Positions 20,526 through 29,370 of a stretch of DNA of 64,000 nucleotides are shown in pieces. Positions within the stretch are counted from its first letter, which is position 1. Every line of letters starts with the position of its first letter. The DNA comes from Aquilaria yunnanensis (Eukaryota > Streptophyta > Magnoliopsida > Malvales > Thymelaeaceae): assembly GCA_039654915.1 (NCBI GenBank), contig CM077597.1, positions 89,158,001 to 89,222,000 on the forward strand, written 5' to 3'. The notes under the pieces were generated by a model. That model ran no database searches. It saw only the letters and a list, made by a program, of their open reading frames with translations, and had not been told where the DNA came from. The position numbers were made by a program, and so were the translations under genes.

Positions 20526-23500
20526 AAATTCATTTTTTAAGGAAAGTTAATCACAGTCTTTGCTGAAGAAAGCATTCTGCTATCATCTATATCAATAGTA
20601 GCAAAGGCCAAGTGACCTTCTCTTCCAAGTTGGTGTGACCCAAATCCCAGATGTAACTGAAAAGTCTGTGGTGCTGAAACTCAAGGTCCAACAGTTGGTC
20701 GAGTCTAAGTTGCTAGGCCATGATGTGATTGGTAATTGAAAGTGAAGATTTTGAGCTGGAATTACATTAATTTTGGAAGGGCTCCAAGTCAGATCTGACC
20801 TAATAGTCCGCACACACTTTTGAATGACAGGGAATCCTTTGAATAAACTTGTATCTTTGAAAGCTTGCAAAAGTAATCTAATAGTAAAAATCTCCTAGAT
20901 TTAGTCCAGAATCTAGGGTGTAGTCTTTGTTAAATGGACACCTGCTATTCTTTTTCTGGTACAACAAAAAGATGTGATGCGTGCATTCTACTACTTTCCA
21001 TTTTTACACTCTTTGCCATTATACTATCCATTATTGTCATCACATTTTACTTTTTGACAACCGGTAATTCTTTTTGTTCTCCAACAAAAAGATATTATGT
21101 GTACATTCCACCACTTCTTACCAAAAATTCCGTTTTTACATCCATCTCTCACTCCTTTCCATTATACTATCCATTATTGTTATCATACTTTGCTTTCTAA
21201 ATGATATTACCCGTGGGTGAAAATAAAAAGTTAAGGGAGATTTAATAGTGGCGATCTTGAAAGTGTTGTCAAATCTAGTAAGAAGGATTTCATATGTTGC
21301 ACCCCAACTCTTAAAAAAAAAAAAAAAAATTCACAGTGGTTATCAACATCCTTGCAAGAAGTCCGGGATTAGCTTCCAAAGAAGTTAGCTCTCATATTAA
21401 GTGACTTCAGTGGCCTCCCAATTCTCACAAATGCTCAATACAAAAAAAAAATTCTCAGTTTTCCGCAACACAAATTCCAACAAAGGAAATAAGTTCATCC
21501 CTTCCATCAAAAGCCATTAAAGGAAAAAATCCAAAACAAAAAAAGAGACTGAGAGCAAACACAAGCAACTAAGGCCACTTGAATCATTTCACTTCAAGAG
21601 GGCTATGATCTCAGTTCTTTGCAACACAAACTCCGAAAAGAGAAATTCATCCCTTCCATCAAAAGACAACAAGGGAAAATTCAAAACCAAAAAGGACTGA
21701 GAACAAGCAAGAGCAAACAAGGCCACTTGAGTCATCTCACTTCAAGAGAGTTATCAAGTATGTCATCACCATAGCTCACAAAAAAAAAAAAAGGAAACAA
21801 AAAAAAAAAACAAAACAAAAAAGAAAAAAAAAAAAGGGCTCAAACTAGAGCAAAAGAAAAAAAAAAGAAAACAAGTGAGCTATGGATTCTAAACTGAAAA
21901 CCTGCAAAGGCGGTCTAGAAGACAAAAGCAACTTTCAAGCCAAGCATACATAAAGACCACGATAGTTGGGGGGCAACAGATGAGGTTTAACTTTCTGGAA
22001 AGAGTGGCAAGTTTGAGGTCATCACTATTGAGTTTTTCACCATAATCAAATTTGCTCACGAGTAGTATTAAAAGACCCTTCTTTCAAACCACTTAAACTT
22101 AACTTTCCTCAGACTTATCATCCTCATTCAGCTAAAAGACTATCATTGTGAAATATGTTTCTACCTTATTTAATACTGCTCACGAGTAGTATTAAAAGAC
22201 CATTCTTTCACACCACTTAAATTTAACTTTCCTCAGACCTAACATTCTCATTCAGTTAAAAGACTATCATTGTGAATCATGTTTCTACCTTATTTAATAC
22301 TGCTCACGAGTAGTATTAAAATACCCTTCTTTCACACCACTCAAACTTAACTTTACTCAGACCTAATATTTACCTCTTAATATTATTCTCATTCAGCTAA
22401 AAGACTGCCACAAAAAAAAAAACATTCAAACTTAACTTTCCTCACACCTAACAGTTACCTCTCGATATCATCCTCATTCAGCTAAAAGGCTATCCTTGTG
22501 AATCATGTTTATACCTTATTGCCTTGCACAGTTTATGTCTTCGAGTTGGAAAGGGAAGAATGGCAGGATATTTTAATTAAAAACAAAGACCGTAAATTAC
22601 TTTGTCAAGCTTTGCAAATTGATGAAAGTTTTTCTTTAAGGCCAAACCATTATTCATTAATGTGTGTAGACTTAAAAGTGAGGATATAGCTTGAGTCTTT
22701 CTTTAATAAGATGTGGTTCTTGTAAGAGAAATTTACGATCAAATGCCATCACAAAGGTCTAGAAATGCTCGACCTTCTGTTAAATTAAAGGCGAGATGAT
22801 ACCTTTTATCCACATAAATACCATATTCAGGGGAGCAAAGTAGTCTCTACGAAGCGTAAGAGGAGTACTGCCAACAAAGAAGTTTAATAGACAAGGGGGC
22901 AAGTCTTATGGATCAAAACATGAGTTCAAGGAAGAGCAATCATTCAGATTATAACATGGGAATAAGTAAGTGTCGGCACGGCCACAAGAAAATAGGCAAA
23001 GAGACATTGGAAGATAAGCCTTCGATGATATGAAATCCATAACAGGGACAATTGTCCAGAGAAGAATAAAGAGATTCAATGATAGTCCAAGAAGGCAATT
23101 ACAAAGAAGATCCAGTAAAACAAAGACATAAAGAACTAGATCCATACAAAAAAAAAGCCATTAGTTACACATGCTCTGCATTCATGCATTTCATATCATG
23201 CATACATAGCCTTTACATAACAAGGACCAAACGGGAATCACATTCACAGCACAGTTACAGCAGTATAAGCTGAGATTTCAATGTCATCAGCTCTTACCAA
23301 TCTATCACTGGATACACAGCTAATATGCGGGACCAACCCGCATCAGGAATTAAAGGATAAAGTAAACAATATTGTCAAAAGCCTGGCAATTGATTCAATA
23401 ATTGAGGCTACACCTGGAAGGACAGGATTGATGCCAGCTTAGCAGCATCCAAGATAAGAGATAGCTATGGTCAAAGATAAGGCAGACATCAAGAAATATT

Positions 23501-23632
23501 GTCGTTGAAACTTTGTCAAAAGCGGACAATGGATTCAATAATCGAGGACTGGATCGACGTCAGCTCGATGGAATATCCAAGATAAAAAATATCTATCACA
23601 TCAAAATGAAGTAGGATCTACTTTTCCGGTTA
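20526..23632 (+). other. Non-coding interior with several tandem duplications
   Basis: No recognisable protein. It contains a ~120-bp unit twice (about 20946-21190, core CAACAAAAAGAT), a ~156-bp unit twice (about 21454-21750, core CATCCCTTCCATCAAAAG), an A-rich tract (21779-21870), a 124-bp unit about 3.6 times (22054-22500, each starting GCTCACGAGTAGTATTAAAA) and a 141-bp unit twice (23374-23605, core GATTCAATAAT). Such stepwise local duplication is common in Ogre/Tat non-coding parts. Confidence 0.6.
22054..22500 (+). repeat. 124-bp tandem repeat, about 3.6 units
   Basis: Units begin at 22054, 22178 and 22302 with GCTCACGAGTAGTATTAAAA; a degenerate fourth unit runs to about 22500. Confidence 0.8.
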
Positions 23633-23732
23633 AACGGCGGATACGGTACTCCGTGACTCTCAAGTCGGTTCTCTCAGTTGCCCATAATAACTAATTCTTT
23701 CCTCTCTTCTTTCTTTTACTTCCCTCTAGAAA

Positions 23733-24281
23733 ATGGATCCTACCTTTTCCGCCTTGCGAAAGTATTTCCCTTCTCTCCCAATGAACATCCTCAAAAAGAT
23801 CTACCAAGTTCGCTGTGAATGATTAAGAGTTCTGATGCACAAAGGAATCCCTGAAGATGTGCGGTGGTTAATCGAAGCCAAGGTTCGTCTGGCAGGCGAA
23901 ATCCTAGAGGCATTTGTGTCTCACATGCCTGGTATAGGCAAAAGCTCTTATGCCAAAAAGCGAAGAGCGAAAAGGTTACAAGTCTGCCATAAATGTGGAC
24001 GGTGGACTTGTAATACTAAATATCGTTCTTTAGGGATGATCTCTGATAATCGAGAAGATAAAATACGATTCATTAAGAATGGCCTGAGTAAGGACTCGTT
24101 GGATGATATCCAATTGACTCTTGAGACGCATTCTTGTGGATCTGTGCAACGTGAACTTCTTGGTTTATGGAGCATTTTTCATGAAGAACGAAACCGTTAC
24201 AGTCCCGAAAATCTGACTGTAAATGACCCTGTTTGCCAGCTTGTAAGAAAACTGGATGGGAAGCAAATCCTCGACTCATAG
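23733..24281 (+). pseudogene. Cargo ORF 1: nucleic-acid-binding-like, broken
   Basis: First of three tandem paralogues of exactly 182 codons. The start MDPTFSALRKYFPSLP matches copies 2 and 3, but codon 30 is TGA (23820-23822), where the others have CGA (Arg), a single C-to-T change. The fourth cysteine of the C-x2-C-x4-C-x3-C cluster is Tyr (TKYRS instead of TKCRS). Downstream of the stop the frame is open to 24281 with no frameshift, so decay is recent. A ~75-base leader (23634-23712, ending CTCTCTTCT) is shared with copy 2. No TATA box is evident upstream of this copy. A shorter product from the ATG at 23835 is conceivable. See copy 2 for the functional reading. Confidence 0.7.
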
Positions 24282-24443
24282 AAGCCGTTAATGTCGTTAC
24301 TAGATGTAAAGCCAGTGGAAGATGTGAGTCACAGTCACAATTACTGTATATACAGTTTGTTATATTTGGAAAAGTTTGCATTTTCTTTTGACAGATGTAC
24401 ATGCTCCCCTAAGTGTAATCGACACGTTATCCCTTTTCATCAC

Positions 24444-24450
24444 TATAAAT
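24444..24450 (+). promoter_or_regulatory. TATA-like box before cargo ORF 2
   Basis: TATAAAT in the context TTTCATCACTATAAATG, shared with ORF 3 (25270) and, more loosely, the LOG-like ORF (26611). It is 127 bases before the ATG. Confidence 0.4.
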
Positions 24451-24570
24451 GCGTGTTCTTCCTTCTGATTAAGCAGCGGATAAGATACCTCGTGACTTCT
24501 AAAGTCGGTTATTCCAGTCTCCTACAATAACTGATTCATTTCCCTCTTCTCTCAAATTCTTCTCTCATCA

Positions 24571-25119
24571 ATGGATTCTACTCTTTCTGCACTGCGAAAA
24601 TACTTTCCTTCCCTTCCAATAAAAGTCCTTAAAAAGATCTACCTTGCTAGATGTGAAAGAATCAGAGTTTTTACATGCAAAGGCATTCCCGATAATGTGC
24701 AGTGGATAATTGAAGCTAAGGTCCGTTTGGCGGGTGAAGTTTCAGATGCATTTATGCCCCGCATGCCCGGTTTAGGTAAAAGCCGTTATGCCAAAAGGCG
24801 AAGAGCAAATAGACTAGGCGTGTGTTATAAATGTGGGCGATGGAATTGTAATACTAAATGTCGGTCTTTAGGATACATCTCCACAAATCGTGAAGATAAA
24901 AGAAAATTCATTAAGAATGGCCTGCGTAAGGAATCTCTGGAAGATATCCGAGAGACTCTTGAAACGCATTCTTGTGGAAAAGTGCAAGGTCAAATTGTCA
25001 AATTGTGGAGGACTTACCATAAAGAACGAGACCGTTATAGTCTTGGGAATCTGACTGTAAACGACCCTGTTTGCCAGCTTGTAAGAAAACTGGATGGAAA
25101 GCAAATTCTCAACTCATAG
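24571..25119 (+). CDS. Cargo ORF 2: cysteine-rich nucleic-acid-binding-like protein
   Basis: 182 residues, uninterrupted. Residues 1-60 are a likely helical region (SALRKYFPSLPIKVLKKIY). Residues 67-82 carry a glycine turn and basic stretch (GLGKSRYAKRRRANRL). Residues 85, 88, 93 and 97 form a compact C-x2-C-x4-C-x3-C cluster, and a basic segment NREDKRKFIKNGLRKE follows. The order of glycine turn, YAKxRRA, cysteine cluster and 'FI..G' resembles the small nucleic-acid-binding proteins of carlaviruses and relatives, some of which suppress RNA silencing. That is a motif-level judgement by eye; the cysteine spacing is not identical, and a host or retroelement origin is possible. The C-terminal ~80 residues (to VRKLDGKQILNS) are not recognised. 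Equal length and conserved motifs across copies suggest selection. Confidence 0.65.
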   Translation: MDSTLSALRKYFPSLPIKVLKKIYLARCERIRVFTCKGIPDNVQWIIEAKVRLAGEVSDAFMPRMPGLGKSRYAKRRRANRLGVCYKCGRWNCNTKCRSLGYISTNREDKRKFIKNGLRKESLEDIRETLETHSCGKVQGQIVKLWRTYHKERDRYSLGNLTVNDPVCQLVRKLDGKQILNS

Positions 25120-25269
25120 AAGCCGTTAATGCCGTTACTGGACATAAATCAGTGGAAGATGAGAGCCACAGTCATGATTGCTGTACATATAAGCTGTCAT
25201 TTGTCCTTTCTTTTGACAATAATGAACTTGCTTCTGCAAGTGTAATTAACGCATTATCCCTTTCATCAC

Positions 25270-25277
25270 TATAAATA
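25270..25277 (+). promoter_or_regulatory. TATA-like box before cargo ORF 3
   Basis: TATAAATA after TTATCCCTTTCATCAC, 66 bases before the ATG. Nearly the same block precedes ORF 2 and a related one precedes the LOG-like ORF. Confidence 0.45.
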
Positions 25278-25335
25278 TGTGTTAGTTATTTTCGTTTCCT
25301 ACAATCACTAATTTCTTTCTTTGCTTCCTTTATCA

Positions 25336-25884
25336 ATGGAGTCTTCTCTTTCCGCCCTACGAAAGTATTTTCCTTCCTTCCCAATAAATGTTCTTAAAAA
25401 GATTTATCAAGCTAGATGTGAACGATTCAGAGTATTTATGCACAAAGGCATTCCTGATAATGTGCGGCGGCTAATTGAAGCTAAGGTTCGTTCAGCTGGT
25501 GAAGTTCCAGATGCGTTCTTTCCCCGTATGCCCGGCTTTGGTAAAAGCGCTTATGCCAAAAAGAGAAGAGCAAAGAGGCTAGGCGTTTGTCATAATTGTG
25601 GATGGTGGATTTGCGGCAATAAATGTCGTTCTCCAGAAGTGATCACCAGAAATCGTAATGATAGAATAAGATTCATCAAGAATGGCTTACGTAAGGAATC
25701 TTTGGATGATATCCTATTAACTTTTGAAACACATTCTTGTGAAATAGTGCAATGGGAAATTATGGATTTATGGTGGACTTTCCGTAAAGAACAGGATCGT
25801 TACAGTCTTGGAAATCTGACTTTTAATGACCCTGTTTGCCAGTTTGTGAGAAAACTGGATGAGAAGCAAATCCTCGATTCGTAA
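25336..25884 (+). CDS. Cargo ORF 3: cysteine-rich nucleic-acid-binding-like protein
   Basis: 182 residues, uninterrupted, collinear with ORF 2 without any indel. The ATG at 25336 (MESSLSALRKYFPSFP) aligns with the starts of ORFs 1 and 2; an in-frame TTG upstream is ignored. The basic stretch GFGKSAYAKKRRAKRL and all four cysteines (C85, C88, C93, C97) are kept. The loop between them has changed (CGWWICGNKC), and the C-terminal part shows a Lys-to-Glu change (KLDEKQILDS). It is the third unit of a tandem series at ~0.8-kb spacing in which leader, ORF and tail were duplicated together. Its tail leads directly into an array of 87-bp repeats. Function is inferred as for ORF 2. Confidence 0.65.
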   Translation: MESSLSALRKYFPSFPINVLKKIYQARCERFRVFMHKGIPDNVRRLIEAKVRSAGEVPDAFFPRMPGFGKSAYAKKRRAKRLGVCHNCGWWICGNKCRSPEVITRNRNDRIRFIKNGLRKESLDDILLTFETHSCEIVQWEIMDLWWTFRKEQDRYSLGNLTFNDPVCQFVRKLDEKQILDS

Positions 25885-25923
25885 AAGGCATTGAAGCCGT
25901 CCCTGGATGTAAAACCAGTAGAA

Positions 25924-26575
25924 AACGTGAACTACGGTCATGACTACTGTACAGGCTAGTTGTCACTTTTCAAAATTTTTCCTTCTCTTCTGACAAATGA
26001 TGTACCTGCTCTTGACGTGATCCACAGTCACGACTACTGTACAGGCTAGTTGTCGTTTTTGAAAATTTTCCTTCTATTCTAAGAATAATGTACCTATTCC
26101 TGATGTGAGCAACAGTCACGATTACTGTACATGCTAGCTGTCGTTTTTGAAATTTTCTTCCCCTTTTGGTAATAATGTATCCACTCCTGACGTGAGCAAC
26201 AGTCACGATTACTGTACATGCTAGCTGTCGCTTTTGAAATTTTCCTCCCCTTTTGGTAATAATGTATCCACTCCTGACGTGAACCAAAGTCACGATTACT
26301 GTACATGCTAGCTGTCGCTTTTGAAATTTTCCTTCTCCTTTGGCAATAATGTACCCACTCCTGACACGGACTACTGTATATAGCTGCCACTTTTGAAATT
26401 TTCCTTCTCTTCCAACAATCACGTACCTACTCCTGACATAAGCTACAGTAGTGACTACTGTACATGCTAACAGCTATTTTGAAAATTTTCCTCCTCTTTT
26501 AACGATAGTGTACCCATACCTGACCAGAGTCATACTCGTGACTACTGTGAATAGCTGGCAATAATGTATCCATTC
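25924..26575 (+). repeat. 87-bp tandem array, eight units
   Basis: Units start near CCTGACGTGAGCAACAGTC and contain GTCACGATTACTGTACATGC; the best-conserved three start 87 bases apart (GTCACGATTACTG at 26115, 26202, 26289). Single related units follow ORF 1 (24323) and ORF 2 (25159), so the array grew from the ORF tail. CAGT...ACTG gives each a small dyad. Because 87 is a multiple of 3, a long antisense frame is open by chance. Confidence 0.85.
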
Positions 26576-26610
26576 TTGAAAATAAAATTATTGCCTTATC
26601 TCTTCATCTT

Positions 26611-26620
26611 TATAAATATA
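26611..26620 (+). promoter_or_regulatory. TATA-like box before the LOG-like ORF
   Basis: TATAAATATA 39 bases before the ATG, in a block (CTTATCTCTTCATCTTTATA) that resembles the leader of cargo ORF 3. Confidence 0.45.
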
Positions 26621-26658
26621 TCCTCTTTTCTTCTTTTCTCACATGGGTAAGGATAGGA

Positions 26659-27288
26659 ATGGAGAAAACCTCCACTCGTAAATCCCGAAGTATTTGTGTA
26701 TTTTCTGGAGCTTTTCCTGGAGAAGATGAAGAGTACTTAAAGGCAGCCAACCATTTGGGTAGTGTATTAGCTGAGCGAAAAATACACTTAGTTTATGGAG
26801 GAGGTAGTGTCGGATTAATGGGAGCTGTAGCATCAGCAGCATCTTTAGGAGGAAGCCAGGTTCTGGGTATTATCCCTGCATCTCTGAAATCGGTTTCTGG
26901 GGGCACAATTGGAGAAGAGCTAGTGGTTAAAAATCTGCAAGAGCGTTTGTTACAAATGCTTTTTAATGCTGATGCTTTTATCGCTCTACCAGGTGGCTTC
27001 GGCACATTAGGAGAAGTCTTCCAAATCGCTTCCATGGCCCAACTTAATTTGCATCAAAAACCCATTGGGCTGTTAAATGTTAACTATTTCTTCGCAGGTC
27101 TATTATCTTTTATGAATCGTGCTGTGAAGCAGAAGTTTATCCCTGAAGTGGCACGACGAATCATAATATCCGCAACAACTGCTGAAGAATTGCTAGATAA
27201 AATACAAGCTTTTGTTCCTGAACCAGATCCAGCAATGATTCAGATAGACTGGACACGACAGTCTTTCCCGACCAGTTCACTCCCATAA
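26659..27288 (+). CDS. LOG: LOG-like cytokinin riboside 5'-monophosphate phosphoribohydrolase, intronless
   Basis: 209 residues, close to the usual LOG length. LOG enzymes cleave cytokinin nucleotides to the active base plus ribose 5-phosphate, in cytosol and nucleus. Seen here: ICVFSGAF (12-19) opening the Rossmann-type fold, YGGGSVGLMG (46-55), an Arg in LQERLLQM (R96), and the signature PGGFGTLGE (111-119) matching PGGxGTxxE, followed by HQKPIGLLNV (132-141). Plant LOGs usually have TLEE here; the first Glu is Gly in this copy, and the HQRK-type segment before it is QERL. The phosphate-binding motif and final Glu are kept, so activity is possible but uncertain. Plant LOG genes normally have several introns; this frame has none and lies inside an LTR element, so it looks like a captured cDNA. 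No stop or frameshift is seen. Confidence 0.8.
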   Translation: MEKTSTRKSRSICVFSGAFPGEDEEYLKAANHLGSVLAERKIHLVYGGGSVGLMGAVASAASLGGSQVLGIIPASLKSVSGGTIGEELVVKNLQERLLQMLFNADAFIALPGGFGTLGEVFQIASMAQLNLHQKPIGLLNVNYFFAGLLSFMNRAVKQKFIPEVARRIIISATTAEELLDKIQAFVPEPDPAMIQIDWTRQSFPTSSLP

Positions 27289-27829
27289 TGGTCCTCTACT
27301 CACCCTGTTGAAGTATTGTGGAAGAAAGAAGCGATCTGATCCGTTTTTCTTATCCTTTAGTTTTATTATCAGCATTTTCTTTCGCGTTTCAGTTTTTCTT
27401 TTCAGGGAATTTCTTTTTTTATAAGATAGTTTCATCCATGCTGATATTAAAACTATAGGACAATGCCTTTAGGTTGGAATGGCTGAGTAAAGAGTAATTT
27501 TTGTTACTCTTGAGACGCATCCTATTAGGTATACTAGGCATGACATTTTGTGGTAACTAAGCTTCAACCTTTTGGATGACATATCTCTCAAGCGAATCTA
27601 TATTAGATGAACCTTGGATATTGATTCCAAACATCCGTTCCCTCTACATAATTTGTCAGTGTTATTATCATCGTCGAGATTCACTCATTTTATCGAAGTC
27701 TAAATTTTTGCACTCGCCTATCATGAAGATCCACACTTTCGAATAAAATTATTCCAATTTCAATTGCTTTTATATAAATTTCGCTCGAGGTCCTAAGGAA
27801 AGCTCCTTAGCCTCAAAATCAATTTTCAT
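27289..27829 (+). other. Non-coding region after the LOG-like ORF
   Basis: No coding region is recognised. It leads into the 3' minisatellites; the first GGTCCTAAGGAAAGCTCCTT at 27791 is a precursor-like variant of the downstream repeats. Confidence 0.4.
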
Positions 27830-28482
27830 CATCGGGGTTTTAAGGATGGAACCTTTGCCTCGAAAACAATCAATTTTCATCATCGGGGTTTTAAGGATGG
27901 AACCTTTGCCTCGAAATCAATCAATCAATCCGAGGTTTTAAGGATGAAACCTTTGCCTCGACATCAATCAATCAATTCGAGGTTTTAAGGATGGAACCTT
28001 TGCCTCGAGATCAATCAATCGTTGAGGTTTTAAGGATGGAACCTTTGCCTCGACATCAATCAATCAATCCGAGGTTTTAAGGATGGAACCTTTGCCTCGA
28101 GATCAATCAATCAATTCAAGGTTTTAAGGATGGAACCTTTGCCTCGACATCAATCAATCAATCCGGGGTTTTAAGGATGGAACCTTTGCCTCGAGATCAA
28201 TCAATCAATTCGAGGTTTTAAGGATGGAACCTTTGCCTCGACATCAATCAATCAATCCGAGGTTTTAAGGATGGAACCTTTGCCTTGAGATCAATCAATC
28301 AATTCGAGGTTTTAAGGATGGAACCTTTGCCTCGAAATCAATTAATCAATCCGAGGTTTTAAGGATGAAACCTTTGCCTCGGCATCAATCAATCAATCCG
28401 GGGTTTTAAGGATGGAACCTTTGCCTCGAGATCAATCAATCAATTCGAGGTTTTAAGGATGGAACCTTTGCCTCGACATCAA
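27830..28482 (+). repeat. ~46-bp minisatellite, about 14 units
   Basis: Each unit reads GAGGTTTTAAGGATGGAACC then TTTGCCTCGA and a CAATCAATCAAT spacer. GGTT/AACC and GAGG/CCTC can pair within a unit. Position before the polypurine tract fits the known hypervariable 3' region of Ogre/Tat elements. Confidence 0.9.
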
Positions 28483-28483
28483 T

Positions 28484-29130
28484 CAATTAGTCTATCTTAC
28501 AACGATAGGAGCTTTCCTATCGTTAGAGGTTCTAAGGACCTTTCCTTAAACCTCAAACAAACAATCAACCAGTCCATCTTACAACGACAGGAGCTTTCCT
28601 ATCGTTGAGGTTCTAAGGACCTTTCCTTAAACCTCAAACAATCAATCAATTAGTCCATCTTACAACGATAGGAGCTTTCCTATCGTTGAGGTTCTAAGGA
28701 CCTTTTCTTAAACCTCAAACAATCAATCAATTAGTCCATCTTACAATGATAGGAACTTTCCTATCGTTAGAAGCTCTAAGGAAGATTCCTTAACCTCTGA
28801 GTTTAGGCGACGAAAAGATTCTCGATGCCTACCTAAAGTCAGACGAAATTTGGTAACGACAGGAGCTTTCCTATCGTTGAGGTTCTAAAGACCTTTCCTT
28901 AAACCTCAAACAATCAATCAATTAGTCCATCTTACAACGATAGGAGCTTTCCTATCGTTGAGGTTCTAAGGACCTTTTCTTAAACCTCAAACAATCAATC
29001 AATTAGTCCATCTTACAACGATAGGAACTTTCCTATCGTTAGAAGCTCTAAGGAAGATTCCTTAACCTCTGAGTTTAGGCGACGAAAAGATTCTCGATGC
29101 CTACCTAAAGTCAGACGAAATTTGGTAACG
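28484..29130 (+). repeat. ~81-bp minisatellite with perfect hairpins, about 7 units
   Basis: Most units carry AACGATAGGA-GCTT-TCCTATCGTT, a perfect 10-bp stem with a 4-base loop, then GGTTCTAAGGACCTTTCC. A ~270-bp higher-order unit is duplicated (the segment with GGCGACGAAAAGATTCTCG occurs near 28807 and 29077). Confidence 0.9.
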
Positions 29131-29162
29131 ACTTTGCATGCGTCATCTCCCATGAGGCATGC

Positions 29163-29175
29163 AAAGGGGGGCAGC
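29163..29175 (+). other. Ogre/Tat-like polypurine tract
   Basis: AAAGGGGGGCAGC immediately before the 3' LTR. Confidence 0.85.
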
Positions 29176-29333
29176 TGTTGACACCCAATTTCGTCCGACA
29201 TTCATTAAAGAAAAAATTAATTAATTAATTAAATTAAAAATTAAAAAAAAAAAAAAGAAAATAAAAAAAATATATATATTATATATGTATTGATAACAAT
29301 TAGCTTAGGAGGGGGGCATTTTTTTGTTTTATA

Positions 29334-29370
<37 letters not shown>

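Noticed and set aside
20592..20870. 92-codon minus-strand frame in the Ogre/Tat-like interior
   Set aside because: No recognisable domain and no relation to Gag or Pol; likely chance.
25970..26422. 150-codon antisense frame with a repeated 29-residue unit
   Set aside because: It runs through the 87-bp array; 87 is a multiple of 3, so one stop-free unit keeps the frame open by chance.
27830..29130. CRISPR-like appearance of regularly spaced direct repeats
   Set aside because: Spacers are not unique (CAATCAATCAAT), the repeats are tandem minisatellites, and the context is a plant retroelement.
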